A stretch of DNA of 34,927 nucleotides, taken from IMG/VR virus record IMGVR_UViG_3300034012_001197, positions 1-34,927 of that record; one strand, given 5' to 3'. Position numbers and translations under genes: made by a program. This DNA comes from a virus. Of the stretch, positions 6,956 through 15,035 are shown in pieces; the first letter of the stretch is position 1, and each line of letters opens with the position of its first letter. The notes below the pieces were generated by a model. It was not told where the DNA came from. It saw nothing but the letters and a program-made list of their open reading frames with translations, and did not search any database.

Positions 6956-9043
6956 ATGCAAGGCGATTCATACAAGCAGGCAACCGATGTGATGGCCCGG
7001 GTTGGTTCCGAGCCAAATGTGTCAGCGCTCACCGAGGAGTTGCGTCGGAGCGCTACGGATTACGGTCAGATATCGCGCACTGAGCGGGTTCAGAACACTC
7101 GGTTCTGTCAGTGGCCAGGGCAGACCGATGATGGGAAGAAATGGAACGATAGCGGAAGGTCTAAGCCTGCGTTCCCCTGGGACGGCGCCAGTGACACTCG
7201 GATCCCGCTGGCTGACGAGGTTGTGAACGGAATGGTGGATCTGTGCTCGACTGCCTTCTGGCGCTCAATGCTCCGGGTTAGTCCTACCAACATCAACCAG
7301 CTTGATCAGGCTGTCACCGCGCACAACCTGATGGATTGGACTGTGAACGCCCGGATGTACAACGATTTGACCCGGGAGGTTGAGTTACTCTCGCAGTACC
7401 TGTGGACCTACGGCTGGGCCGGCGTCCACGTCACCTGGCAGCAGGAGCTGGGTCAGAAAGAGCAGTATTTGACGATGGACCAGGTGATGGCACTGGCTGC
7501 CCAGTCGCCCGAGGGTTCCATCCTGGCTGACTTCCCAAACCTCATTGCCAATCCCGAGGCCGACGATCAGTCCGCGGAGCTGATGATGGCTGCCTTCCCG
7601 AACCTTAAGAAGCGCCGGGCACTGAAGGCTGTGCGTGAATTGCGTGACGAGGGCGAGTGCGAGTTCCCGGTTCCCACGATGGTGACCAACAAGCCCATGG
7701 TAGCTGCCCTGGCACCCTGGGATGAGCTGGCATTCCCGCCCGAGACCACCGACATCCAGAGTGCCCGGGTAGTTTTCCGTCGGTTCTACATGACCGAGGC
7801 GCAGTTGCTGAACAAGGTCGAGACTGAAGAGTGGGATGCCGAGTGGGCGCAGGAGGCCATCAACACGATGGGCCGCTTCTCCAACTACTCGGACTACTCG
7901 TATGCCAGCGGCCTGGCCAATAACTCGATTCTGGACCGGGAAAACCTCATTGAAGTGGTCTATGCCTACCAGAAGGCCATTGATGAAGACGGTGTTCCGG
8001 GAGTGTTTTACACGGTGTTCAGCCCCCAGGTGGGCGACAAGTGGGGCTACTTCGAGGCTCTGGACTATGCGCATGGGCAGTACCCGTTTGTGGTGTGGCG
8101 CAGTGAGCTGATCCACCGTCAGATCACCGAAAGCCGCGGTGTGCCCGAGGTCTGCATGACCTGGCAGGAGGAAGTGAAGGCCCAGCGCGACTCGGTGTTC
8201 GATTATACAAGCCTTGCGACGCTCCCGCCCATTGAGGTCCCGAAGACTCGAGGCGGAAACCTGAAGATCGGTCCGGCAATCCAGATTCCGGTGCTGCGCC
8301 GCGGTGAGATTGGATTCATGCAACCGCCCGCCCGCGAGCCTGGTGTGGCCTTCCAGCTCATTGCAGCGGTCGAAGCACAGACTGACCGCTACTTTGGGCG
8401 CCCGACCGAGAAGGTGCCCCCTGCGATCACCCAGATGCGCCAGCAGAGGTTGATCAACAACTGGCTGCACGGCTGGACCGAGGCTTTCCGCCAGGTGCTG
8501 ACGCTGACCGTGCAGTACATGGGGCCCCAGGAGATCCAACGAGTGACGGCGTCGCCTACGGTACTGCCCGAGAACGTGCAGGACTTCGATGTGATGCTGA
8601 AGTTTGACGTCCGGGAGTTGAGCACCGACCTGGTGACCGAGAAACTCAAGGCCATCAGCACCCTCGTCCTGCCCCTCGACACTGCCGGCGTCATCGACCG
8701 GGCCAAGTTGATCTCGGTGGCTCTCCGGGCCATTGATCCCAACCTGGCCAGCGAACTGGTGATGCAGCAGGGGCCTGCCGCACAGAAGATGTTCAACGAG
8801 ACCAATGACGAGGTGGCGCTGATGAGCCTCGGAAACCCTCCGCAATTGCGCGAGAACGACCCTACGGCAGCGATGCGTCTGCAATTCACACAACAGGTGC
8901 TGCAGAGCAATCCGAAGTACCAGCAACAGCTTCAGCAGGACCAGTTATTCCAGGCAAACCTGCAGAAATACCTTGAGAATCTGCAGTTCAGCGTGCAACA
9001 GCAGCAAAACGCAGTCACCGGACGCCTTGGCGTACAAGCATGA
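6956..9043 (+). CDS. Portal (head-tail connector) protein
   Basis: This 695-residue protein directly after TerL has the size and composition of podovirus-type portals, the dodecameric ring through which DNA enters and leaves the capsid. It is rich in W, Y and Q, starts with a helical acidic region, has a central segment with YFGRPTEKVPPA (near 480) and ends in a long glutamine-rich helix, as expected of the portal barrel. No enzyme motif is visible. The next gene starts inside its stop codon. The call rests mostly on position, size and character. Confidence 0.8.
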   Translation: MQGDSYKQATDVMARVGSEPNVSALTEELRRSATDYGQISRTERVQNTRFCQWPGQTDDGKKWNDSGRSKPAFPWDGASDTRIPLADEVVNGMVDLCSTAFWRSMLRVSPTNINQLDQAVTAHNLMDWTVNARMYNDLTREVELLSQYLWTYGWAGVHVTWQQELGQKEQYLTMDQVMALAAQSPEGSILADFPNLIANPEADDQSAELMMAAFPNLKKRRALKAVRELRDEGECEFPVPTMVTNKPMVAALAPWDELAFPPETTDIQSARVVFRRFYMTEAQLLNKVETEEWDAEWAQEAINTMGRFSNYSDYSYASGLANNSILDRENLIEVVYAYQKAIDEDGVPGVFYTVFSPQVGDKWGYFEALDYAHGQYPFVVWRSELIHRQITESRGVPEVCMTWQEEVKAQRDSVFDYTSLATLPPIEVPKTRGGNLKIGPAIQIPVLRRGEIGFMQPPAREPGVAFQLIAAVEAQTDRYFGRPTEKVPPAITQMRQQRLINNWLHGWTEAFRQVLTLTVQYMGPQEIQRVTASPTVLPENVQDFDVMLKFDVRELSTDLVTEKLKAISTLVLPLDTAGVIDRAKLISVALRAIDPNLASELVMQQGPAAQKMFNETNDEVALMSLGNPPQLRENDPTAAMRLQFTQQVLQSNPKYQQQLQQDQLFQANLQKYLENLQFSVQQQQNAVTGRLGVQA

Positions 9044-9270
9044 ACGAAGAACAACTCAAAGAGGCGCTGATGGTGGCCAACGACCACCCTGTGCTATTGG
9101 CTTTTCTGCAAATCATAGCAGATCAGGAGGAATCCGATGTGCTGGCCGGCATTATGCCTAACCTCACAGCAGAGGATCGGGCCTACAACTGCGGCAGAGC
9201 TGCTGCTCTTAAAGATCTCAGTGGTTCTATCAAACTACTAAGGGGTGAGAATAGATTGACTTCCGGTTAA
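9040..9270 (+). CDS. Small conserved-type phage protein between portal and scaffold
   Basis: A 76-residue acidic helical protein coupled by ATGA to the portal gene. The segment EDRAYNCGRAAALKDL is reminiscent of small proteins found between portal and scaffold in other podovirus-like phages, but I cannot assign a function. It has no signal peptide or membrane segment. A role in head assembly is inferred only from position. Confidence 0.6.
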   Translation: MNEEQLKEALMVANDHPVLLAFLQIIADQEESDVLAGIMPNLTAEDRAYNCGRAAALKDLSGSIKLLRGENRLTSG

Positions 9271-9329
9271 TCATAGGCTCTCACTTTCACCAATGGCTTC
9301 TTGGTTGGCCTTAACAACCATGGTTTCAA
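9271..9329. other. Short gap with a small hairpin
   Basis: A 59-base gap before the scaffold gene. TGGTTG (9302-9307) can pair with CAACCA (9315-9320) over a 7-base loop. There is no T-run, so it is not a clear terminator; it may shape the scaffold leader or be chance. Confidence 0.2.
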
Positions 9330-10364
9330 ATGCCCGTCTTGCAGGGCCTAAATCGCATGGACATCGCCAATACTCAGCAGGAAGCGACACCTGGAGAAAA
9401 CACGGTACGTTCCCAATTGCCGAACCCAATCAACTTCGATGAGGGGGCGCTGGCAAAGCTACTGAAGACACGATTCAGTGGGGAGGAAGAAACGCCAAAG
9501 CAGCAAATCGAAGAAAATACAGAGCCCGAGTCCGCGGATGCGGAGTCTCAGGCCGAGGAAGCGGAGCCGACCGCTGAACAAACGGAACCACAGGCCGAGT
9601 CGCCTGAGGAAGTTCTTTCAGATTCTCAAGACGAAGACGAGTCGGTCGGAGTCCGTAAGCGTATCGACAAACTCACGCGCCAAAAGAAAGAGGCGCTGGA
9701 GAAAGCTGAGACGCTAGAACGGGAGCTGAACGACGTGAAGGCCAAGCTGGAGCAAGGCCAGGCTGAACGGCCTGTTGCTGTTGCCAATCAAGCCGATCCG
9801 TTTGCTGATGTGTGGGATGTTACGAAACTCAATGATGAGTGGACCAAAGCCCGCAATCTCAAGCGCTGGTGCGAGGACAACATTGATGGGTGTGAAGTGG
9901 AAGGTAAGGAGTACAGCTCGGATGAGGTGAAGCAGATCCGTCGGCGTGTAGAAGACGCCATTGATATGCACATCCCCAACCGCGCTCGGTTCTTGCAGTC
10001 CTACCAACAGATCAAGCCTGTTGCCGAAACACTCTACCCTTGGTGGAAGGACCGTTCTAGTGCCGAGTATACGGCAGCACAGCAGGTTATGCGGCAGTTG
10101 CCGCAGATCCAGGCTTTGCCCGAGTACCAGGTGTTGATCGGTGATTTCATTGAAGGACGCAGAGTGCGCATGGAGCGCGAAGCATCAAAGGGGAAACCCC
10201 AGTTGCCTCGTGTTACTGCAAAAGCACCAAGCCAGCCCGGTAAGCCTACCGCTGCCCCTATTAAAAAGGATGCAGCCAAAGCTAACCTACAGGCCGCAAA
10301 GTCTCAGTTTAGAAAATCCGGAGGTACTTCTGAATTGGCTCAAGTATTGAAGAGGATGCTCTGA
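9330..10364 (+). CDS. Probable capsid scaffolding protein
   Basis: A 344-residue protein just upstream of the major capsid gene. Residues 45-115 are a run of Glu, Gln, Pro and Ala; residues about 110-150 (KRIDKLTRQKKEALEKAETL) form a strong coiled coil; the C-terminus is basic with repeated lysines. Acidic, helical, coiled-coil character and placement before the capsid gene are typical of scaffolds that guide prohead assembly. An alternative ATG at 9357 would remove nine residues. Neither start has a strong ribosome site. Confidence 0.7.
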   Translation: MPVLQGLNRMDIANTQQEATPGENTVRSQLPNPINFDEGALAKLLKTRFSGEEETPKQQIEENTEPESADAESQAEEAEPTAEQTEPQAESPEEVLSDSQDEDESVGVRKRIDKLTRQKKEALEKAETLERELNDVKAKLEQGQAERPVAVANQADPFADVWDVTKLNDEWTKARNLKRWCEDNIDGCEVEGKEYSSDEVKQIRRRVEDAIDMHIPNRARFLQSYQQIKPVAETLYPWWKDRSSAEYTAAQQVMRQLPQIQALPEYQVLIGDFIEGRRVRMEREASKGKPQLPRVTAKAPSQPGKPTAAPIKKDAAKANLQAAKSQFRKSGGTSELAQVLKRML

Positions 10365-10367
10365 TTT

Positions 10368-11429
10368 ATGCCACTGCTACAAGAAAACCAAGCTGGAACG
10401 ACGCCGCTCGCTTCCACTTCCGCCGTCCGCGAAGACCTCGCTGACTACATCGCCATCGTCGACGCTAAGTCGACTCCGTTCGTGTCCATGGCCCCGAAGG
10501 GCAAGGACATCGGCAATATGCAGTTCTCTTGGCAGGTCGACAACTATGCTGCCCCGACTATGGGTGGTGTTGTTGACGGTGCTGATGTGACTGTCTCGAG
10601 CGCTGGTAACCCGGTTGAGAACCGGACCCGCCTGAACAACTACGGCCAGGTGTTCCGTAAAGACCTGCGCATCGGATTTATCGCTGAGACTCAGAATGTC
10701 GCCGGCGTTAACGATGAGCTCGCCAACGGCATTGCTAAACGATTGGTTGAGCTGAAGCGAAATATGGAGGCGACCTTCATGTGCAGCAATCAAGCTGCCC
10801 AGAGTGAGGTTAGCACTTCCAACCCCTACCTTACCGGCTCCCTCGGTAATTGGTTGAATGCTGATAATGCGGCCAACATTGGCGCGGTTGCCTCTGGTTC
10901 GCCTTTCAAGCCGGCCTCCGGCGCTGTTATCACCACTGCTACGGCTTCGATCACCGAAAGCACCATTCAGAACGTGCTGACTGCCATCTATGGCAACACC
11001 GGCACCTTCCGCGATTACGATTGTATCTTGGGCACCACGCTGAAGCGTGCGTTCACCAACCTCACGGCCTCGGGTACAACCGTGACGCTCAATACCAATG
11101 CCATCGCTGCCACCAGCGTCCGCACTTTCAACCAGGACCTGTCCAGCGACACTTTCAAGTCATCCATCGACATTTTTGAGGGCGACTTTGGTCGGCTTAT
11201 TCTGCATCCGTCCACTTTTGTGGGCGCTAAGGATGGTTCTACGTTTGTTGCTGAAGCCACCAAGGGCTACATCATCCCCATGGACATGGTTGAAGTGCGC
11301 TATGCGAAACTTCCCCAGGTCAAGACTTTGCCCGACGCCGGCGGCGGCCCTGCCCGCCTTGTCGAGGCTATCGCCGGTCTCGTGGTGAAGAACCCGAGCG
11401 GCTTCGGTATGTTCAACGGTACGACCTAA
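10368..11429 (+). CDS. Major capsid protein, SU10/DUF5309 type
   Basis: A 353-residue protein matching the DUF5309 (SU10 major capsid) family, which adopts the HK97 fold. Characteristic pieces are the early segment VDAKSTPFVSMAPKGKDIGN, where the K-S-T-P-F and P-K-G elements recur in the family, then a conserved FRKDLRIGFIAETQNVAG and a C-terminal VEVRYAKLPQVKTLPDAG domain. It starts 3 bases after the scaffold stop and ends before a strong terminator, fitting high expression as the main shell protein. A few residues at the N-terminus may be cleaved, but no site is evident. Confidence 0.85.
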   Translation: MPLLQENQAGTTPLASTSAVREDLADYIAIVDAKSTPFVSMAPKGKDIGNMQFSWQVDNYAAPTMGGVVDGADVTVSSAGNPVENRTRLNNYGQVFRKDLRIGFIAETQNVAGVNDELANGIAKRLVELKRNMEATFMCSNQAAQSEVSTSNPYLTGSLGNWLNADNAANIGAVASGSPFKPASGAVITTATASITESTIQNVLTAIYGNTGTFRDYDCILGTTLKRAFTNLTASGTTVTLNTNAIAATSVRTFNQDLSSDTFKSSIDIFEGDFGRLILHPSTFVGAKDGSTFVAEATKGYIIPMDMVEVRYAKLPQVKTLPDAGGGPARLVEAIAGLVVKNPSGFGMFNGTT

Positions 11430-11441
11430 TCTGTCGGTTTT

Positions 11442-11485
11442 AGGGGAGGGAGGCTGGAAAGTTCCGGATTCCCTCCCCTTTTTTT
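11442..11485 (+). terminator. Strong intrinsic terminator after the capsid gene
   Basis: AGGGGAGGGA at 11442-11451 pairs perfectly with TCCCTCCCCT at 11470-11479, and CTGGAA...TTCCGG extends the stem inside. Seven T residues follow (11479-11485). It begins 13 bases after the capsid stop codon and is the clearest transcription terminator in the window, probably limiting or partly attenuating the late transcript past the capsid gene. Confidence 0.9.
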
Positions 11486-11490
11486 ACAAC

Positions 11491-11868
11491 ATGAATCAGA
11501 ACGCATCTTCAGTCATTGCAAACGCTCTGGACGATCTCCCAGGAGAACTGCGCCTGGCAGTCATCAAAGAGTTCCAGAAGGGCATCCAGAAGGACTGGGT
11601 GAAGGCTGGCATAGACCAGAAGCGCATCGCCAAAGATTCCCAACGGGACATACGGTCTGTCGATGGAATCGGTCGCCTGCGGATGCGTATCGACCCCACT
11701 CTCTACCATACCTGGGGAACCAAGTACGGGTACGATTGCTGGAAGGATTCCCAGTTCCTGAAAGAAGTCGAGCGTGACAACCCTGAGGTCCGAGTGCGTT
11801 CCACAGGTACACGCTTGCAAGTTGGTTTTAGCGGGGCCAAAAGAAGCAGTCAGAAATTCGACCTATGA
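11491..11868 (+). CDS. Unidentified protein after the capsid gene
   Basis: A 125-residue soluble protein beginning 6 bases past the terminator T-run. The first half is helical (LRLAVIKEFQKGIQKDWVKAG); the second contains RMRIDPTLYHTWGTKYGYDCW and a basic tail. I do not recognise the family. The sequence has no membrane segment. Its position suggests a head-completion or minor virion role. The next gene overlaps its stop by ATGA. Confidence 0.6.
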   Translation: MNQNASSVIANALDDLPGELRLAVIKEFQKGIQKDWVKAGIDQKRIAKDSQRDIRSVDGIGRLRMRIDPTLYHTWGTKYGYDCWKDSQFLKEVERDNPEVRVRSTGTRLQVGFSGAKRSSQKFDL

Positions 11869-12119
11869 ATGTTGGATCCAATCGTCAACTCGCCGGCGAA
11901 TACGGTGGCCGGTACATCTCGAGTGCATCGGGCACGGTGACCGGAAACTTCCAGGCGATTCACGCGCTTGAGATCACCATCCTCGGCGCCACTGTTTCCA
12001 ACATCACCAACTTCCCTGCTGGCGTGACGCTGCAGGCCGGCGATGAGCTGCCCGGGGTGTGGACCTCGATCACGGTTTCAAGCGGCTCCTTGGTGGCTTA
12101 CAACCGCAAGTACGCCTAA
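11865..12119 (+). CDS. Small beta-rich protein, possibly virion-associated
   Basis: An 84-residue protein rich in Gly, Ser, Thr and Val, with alternating hydrophobic stretches such as HALEITILGATVSNITNF that suggest beta-strands. Similar small proteins near capsid genes are often decoration or fibre-adapter proteins. No named family is recognised. It is coupled at both ends, by ATGA upstream and TAATG downstream. Confidence 0.6.
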   Translation: MNVGSNRQLAGEYGGRYISSASGTVTGNFQAIHALEITILGATVSNITNFPAGVTLQAGDELPGVWTSITVSSGSLVAYNRKYA

Positions 12120-12358
12120 TGGCACGCCTCGGACTAGGACTAGGGTTGGGAAGCAGCCAGCGCATTGGTGCTGGTGGCATTCCGCCTGATCCTCCGATTG
12201 AGCGGCGCGACATCCTCTGCGAAAACGGCGACTACCTGGTACAGGAAGACGGTGGTCGCCTAGTTATCACTTTCGGAACATTCGATTCACTACTCACTGA
12301 AGCCGGTGACTTCCTGGTACAGGAAGACGGCGGTAAACTCGTTCTAGCAATCTACTAA
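12119..12358 (+). CDS. Small protein with duplicated LVQEDGG motif
   Basis: A 79-residue protein whose ATG overlaps the previous stop (TAATG). After a glycine-leucine-rich start, the motif GDYLVQEDGGRLVI is followed by GDFLVQEDGGKLVL. At DNA level, 12235-12256 and 12313-12334 differ at one base in 22, so the duplication is recent or under constraint. Motifs of this GDxLxxEDG type are common in phage fibre proteins, and a related one occurs in the large fibre (residues 277-296 of the 30052 gene). It may be a fibre-base or capsid-surface protein. Confidence 0.6.
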   Translation: MARLGLGLGLGSSQRIGAGGIPPDPPIERRDILCENGDYLVQEDGGRLVITFGTFDSLLTEAGDFLVQEDGGKLVLAIY

Positions 12359-12359
12359 C

Positions 12360-13586
12360 ATGGCAGACCTTAAGATATCCCAACTTACAGCGATCACGAC
12401 GCTGACCCCGGCTACCGACGTGTTGCCCGTGGTCGATGTGACCGGCACCACCAAAAAGATCACCACCAATCAGCTCCTCGGTTCCGGCGGCACCGCCACC
12501 CTCGCCTCCGCCACCATCACCGGCGATCTGACGGCTGCTCGTTTGAACGTCACCGGAGCAACCATTCCGGCGAATGGTGTTTATCTTGCCTCTGGAAACA
12601 ACCTTACCTTCGCGTTCAATTCAACGCTCGGAATGAGCCTGAATGCAGGTGGACTGCTGGTAAACAACACAACCGGATTTAACACTGTTGCAAACATCAA
12701 ACTTAAGTTGGGAGGTCGATTCCTCAGTGGAATCAGTGGTATTGGTGCTTACAGTTTCGGAACTGCTGATGCTGGTGGCTTTGTTATCAATGATGCAGGA
12801 GATGGAACCACCGAGAGTAGACTTCTGACCCTGAACTCCACGGGGCTGGGCGTGGGGGCGAGTCCTACTGGATACGGCATCCTTGCGCTAAAAAAAGACA
12901 ATACCAGTTCGCCTCCGTACATTGTCTTGGACAATCGCGGAACCGGAGCAACCGATACCAACACCTACACTCAGGGTGGTATTCTGTTCGGTGCGTATCG
13001 TGATGTCAGCAATCCTGCCTACATTGCGAGCATTACTGTTGAGCGTAAATCAGCCGCAAGTGGCGCATCATCGACTGGCGATTTGATTTTCGGAACTGCG
13101 GCAACTCCTACAACTGGAGCAGCAACCGAGAGGATGCGGATTGATAGCTCCGGCAACGTCGGCGTGGGGGTTACGCCGAGTGCGTGGTCAAGTACATGGA
13201 AAGCAATTCAAGTTGGTGCAATAGGGTCGCTTTCGTATTCTCCTGACGATACTGGCTACACTATCAGCACAAGCAATGGATATTGGAATGGATCAAACTG
13301 GATAAGAATTGCTGCCGCTGCCGTTTCCGCGTATTCACAAAATCAAGGAAAACACTCTTGGCTAAGTGCCGCATCTTCTTCTGCCGGAAGTACAATTGCA
13401 TTCGGTGATGCCAAAATGACGCTGGATGCGTCGGGGAATTTGATTCTGTTGTCTTCCAACACTCCTGCCACACTGACCACCAACGGCCAGCTCACCGTCA
13501 ACGCTACCAGCGACACCAACCTGCGGTTCTCGTATCGCGGTTCTGACGGTGTTACCCGTACTGCCAACCTCACCCTCGCCCCTTAA
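12360..13586 (+). CDS. Tail fibre or spike-like structural protein
   Basis: A 408-residue protein opening with ADLKISQLTAITTLTPATD, a start typical of phage fibre and receptor-binding proteins (the KISQL...PATD...V module). The rest is Gly/Ser/Thr/Asn-rich beta repeats; GVGVTPSAWSSTWKAIQVG is a segment often seen in such fibres. The region looks less GC-rich than its neighbours, as expected of host-range genes exchanged between phages. The C-terminus lacks an obvious intramolecular chaperone. It starts one base after the previous stop. Confidence 0.75.
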   Translation: MADLKISQLTAITTLTPATDVLPVVDVTGTTKKITTNQLLGSGGTATLASATITGDLTAARLNVTGATIPANGVYLASGNNLTFAFNSTLGMSLNAGGLLVNNTTGFNTVANIKLKLGGRFLSGISGIGAYSFGTADAGGFVINDAGDGTTESRLLTLNSTGLGVGASPTGYGILALKKDNTSSPPYIVLDNRGTGATDTNTYTQGGILFGAYRDVSNPAYIASITVERKSAASGASSTGDLIFGTAATPTTGAATERMRIDSSGNVGVGVTPSAWSSTWKAIQVGAIGSLSYSPDDTGYTISTSNGYWNGSNWIRIAAAAVSAYSQNQGKHSWLSAASSSAGSTIAFGDAKMTLDASGNLILLSSNTPATLTTNGQLTVNATSDTNLRFSYRGSDGVTRTANLTLAP

Positions 13587-13589
13587 TTT

Positions 13590-13988
13590 ATGACCATCCT
13601 CTGGCTCATCGAACGCCTTCTCACCAAGCCGGTTGAAGGCTCCAACACGGACGTTGTCATCACCGCCGACTGGCGTTGCAACGGCACCGAAACCACCGGC
13701 TCTGGCGACACCGAGAAGAGCTACAGCGGAACCTGCTACGGTAGCTGCTCATTCGCTCCGCCGACTGGCAGCTTCACTCCTTATCCTGATTTGACGCAGG
13801 ATCAGGTTCTCGGTTGGTGCTACGCCAACGGAGTCGATCAAGCGGCCATCGAAGCGAACGTCACCGCGCAGATCAACGACCAGATCAACCCGCCCGTGGT
13901 GAGTCTGCCGCTGCCGTGGGTTCCGCCCGCTCCCGAGCCGGTTTTGGTTGCGGAGAAGCCGACTGTGGTTTTTGCTCCTGCCGTATGA
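13590..13988 (+). CDS. Conserved phage protein, DUF7936-like
   Basis: A 132-residue protein with a beta-rich first half, including VVITADWRCNGTET and YGSCSFAPPTGSFTPYPDLT, followed by QDQVLGWCYANGVDQAAIEANVTAQINDQI. This order, a small beta domain and then a helix ending in a proline-rich tail, matches a common family of small phage proteins of unknown function encoded near tail fibre genes. Several cysteines are present without a clear metal motif. The proline-rich C-terminus (PPVVSLPLPWVPPAP) is probably extended. Confidence 0.65.
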   Translation: MTILWLIERLLTKPVEGSNTDVVITADWRCNGTETTGSGDTEKSYSGTCYGSCSFAPPTGSFTPYPDLTQDQVLGWCYANGVDQAAIEANVTAQINDQINPPVVSLPLPWVPPAPEPVLVAEKPTVVFAPAV

Positions 13989-14140
13989 TCAAGATCGAAC
14001 TCACTCCCCAGCAGTTCAACCAACTTTATGAGCTGCTCGTCATTGGAATGAAGGCCGGCAACGTGACCAACATGAAGGTCGGCCTTCCTCTGGTGGAACT
14101 CCTCGAAACCGCAGCAGCCGCTCAACACAAGCCTGAGTAG
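13985..14140 (+). CDS. Small helical protein of unknown function
   Basis: A 51-residue protein coupled by ATGA to the previous gene. It consists of a helix with LTPQQFNQLYELLVIGMKAG and a second helix ending in LVELLETAAAAQ. It has no membrane segment. Its position before the holin cassette is the only clue to function. Confidence 0.55.
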   Translation: MIKIELTPQQFNQLYELLVIGMKAGNVTNMKVGLPLVELLETAAAAQHKPE

Positions 14141-14143
14141 GAA

Positions 14144-14314
14144 ATGACCAACGATTCATCGACCAACGCCGTCACTGTAGCCATCAGCGCAGCCGCTGGC
14201 CTGACCGCTGCATCGTTGGCTCCTATCCTCACCCAGTGGGTCCAGCTAGGAACCGCCGTGCTGGGGTTCCTATGCATGGCCTACGGCACCTACAAACTGT
14301 TTTTCGGAAAATGA
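14144..14314 (+). CDS. Small membrane protein, holin-cassette member
   Basis: A 56-residue protein that begins 3 bases after the previous stop. It has one or two hydrophobic segments: AVTVAISAAAGLTAASLAPIL (about 9-29) and VQLGTAVLGFLCMAYGTYKLF (about 33-53). Such short membrane proteins next to a holin can be pinholins, antiholins or unrelated. Its stop overlaps the holin start (ATGA), which supports a lysis role. Confidence 0.6.
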   Translation: MTNDSSTNAVTVAISAAAGLTAASLAPILTQWVQLGTAVLGFLCMAYGTYKLFFGK

Positions 14315-14496
14315 ATCCCAACATCGCCTCCCTCATCCGCCACGGCCTGACCGCCGCCGGCGGTTTCCTCATCGCTCGTGGCGTTGCCTCCACCGAGCAG
14401 ATCACCGAGCTGGTCGGGGCTCTGCTGTCGCTGGCCAGCGTTGGTTGGTCCATCAAGAGCAACCTGAAGAAGCCTGCCGAAACTCCGAAGCAGTGA
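14311..14496 (+). CDS. Putative holin, Pam3 gp28-like
   Basis: A 61-residue protein with the pattern of the Pam3-gp28 holin family: a short N-terminus, LIRHGLTAAGGFLIARGV, an acidic turn EQITELVGAL, then LLSLASVGWSIKSN and a basic tail. Holins oligomerise in the inner membrane and open it for the endolysin. The call rests on this sequence order and on the lysis-like neighbours. It is coupled to both adjacent genes. Confidence 0.7.
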   Translation: MNPNIASLIRHGLTAAGGFLIARGVASTEQITELVGALLSLASVGWSIKSNLKKPAETPKQ

Positions 14497-14666
14497 ACTG
14501 GATCTACCAGATCCTGAAGGCCCTGCTCGATTGGTTTCGCGAGACACCACCCACCGATATCCAACATGGAAAAACTCCCGAGGCTCTCAAAGACGATCTG
14601 GCTGATCGCATTGCTGGACTGCCTCGGCTGCCAGATGACCAAGGTGGTCCTGGTCCCTTCCGGTGA
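14493..14666 (+). CDS. Small GTG-started protein in the lysis cassette, possible inner spanin
   Basis: A 57-residue protein whose GTG start overlaps the holin stop (GTGA). It begins with an amphipathic aromatic segment, NWIYQILKALLDWF, followed by a polar helix and a proline/arginine-rich end. Its last 101 bases are overlapped out of frame by the lipoprotein-like gene at 14566, an arrangement like Rz/Rz1. The N-terminal segment is short for a membrane span, so the spanin reading is tentative. Confidence 0.5.
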   Translation: MNWIYQILKALLDWFRETPPTDIQHGKTPEALKDDLADRIAGLPRLPDDQGGPGPFR

Positions 14667-14790
14667 TCCCGTGATGCTCGCGAAGCCTGTGAAGGCCAGC
14701 GTGTACGGATTCGATTCAAACAAGAAGCTGGTGGGGCCGTCCACGGTGACGCTGCCAGCAGGTTGGTACGTGCTCCCGAAGTCCCAATGA
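14566..14790 (+). CDS. Lipoprotein-like protein nested in lysis cassette, possible outer spanin
   Basis: A 74-residue protein with a basic start, a hydrophobic stretch TIWLIALLDCLGC (10-22) and a mature part beginning QMTKVVLVPSGDPV. The lipobox is imperfect, as Cys22 is preceded by C-L-G. The mature part, with GDPV...VKASVYGFDSNKKL... ending in LPAGWYVLP, resembles small phage lipoproteins found beside holins. It overlaps the preceding ORF in another frame, as outer spanins often do. Function is inferred from this layout. Confidence 0.6.
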   Translation: MEKLPRLSKTIWLIALLDCLGCQMTKVVLVPSGDPVMLAKPVKASVYGFDSNKKLVGPSTVTLPAGWYVLPKSQ

Positions 14791-15032
14791 TCAACTACAA
14801 GGGCAACAAGTTCTCGGGCTACAACAAGCCCAAGGCCACCCCCGGGGAGTCCAAGAAGTCAGCCGTGCTGGCCAAGGAAAACGGCAAGGTTAAGCTCGTG
14901 CGTTTTGGCGACCCGGACATGACCATCAAGAAGCATATCCCGGAGCGACGGGCCAACTTCCGCGCTCGTCACGGCTGTGACAACCCGGGATCGAAACTCT
15001 CGGCCAAGTATTGGTCCTGCAAAGCCTGGTAG
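14787..15032 (+). CDS. Small conserved basic phage protein
   Basis: An 81-residue lysine-rich protein whose ATG overlaps the previous stop. The C-terminal half, with VRFGDPDMTIKKHIPERRAN, FRARHGCDN and KYWSCKAW, is a well conserved pattern in many marine and freshwater phages, where its function is unknown. The two conserved cysteines, the tryptophans and the basic charge suggest a compact nucleic-acid or capsid-binding fold. It sits between the lysis cassette and the tail-connector genes. Confidence 0.65.
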   Translation: MINYKGNKFSGYNKPKATPGESKKSAVLAKENGKVKLVRFGDPDMTIKKHIPERRANFRARHGCDNPGSKLSAKYWSCKAW

Positions 15033-15035
15033 CCA

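Noticed and set aside
7385-8926. Long open frame on the minus strand opposite the portal gene
   Set aside because: It lies wholly antisense to a well-supported gene, has no recognisable domain, is rich in His/Arg/Leu as expected of an antisense shadow in GC-rich DNA, and every supported gene in the window is on the + strand.
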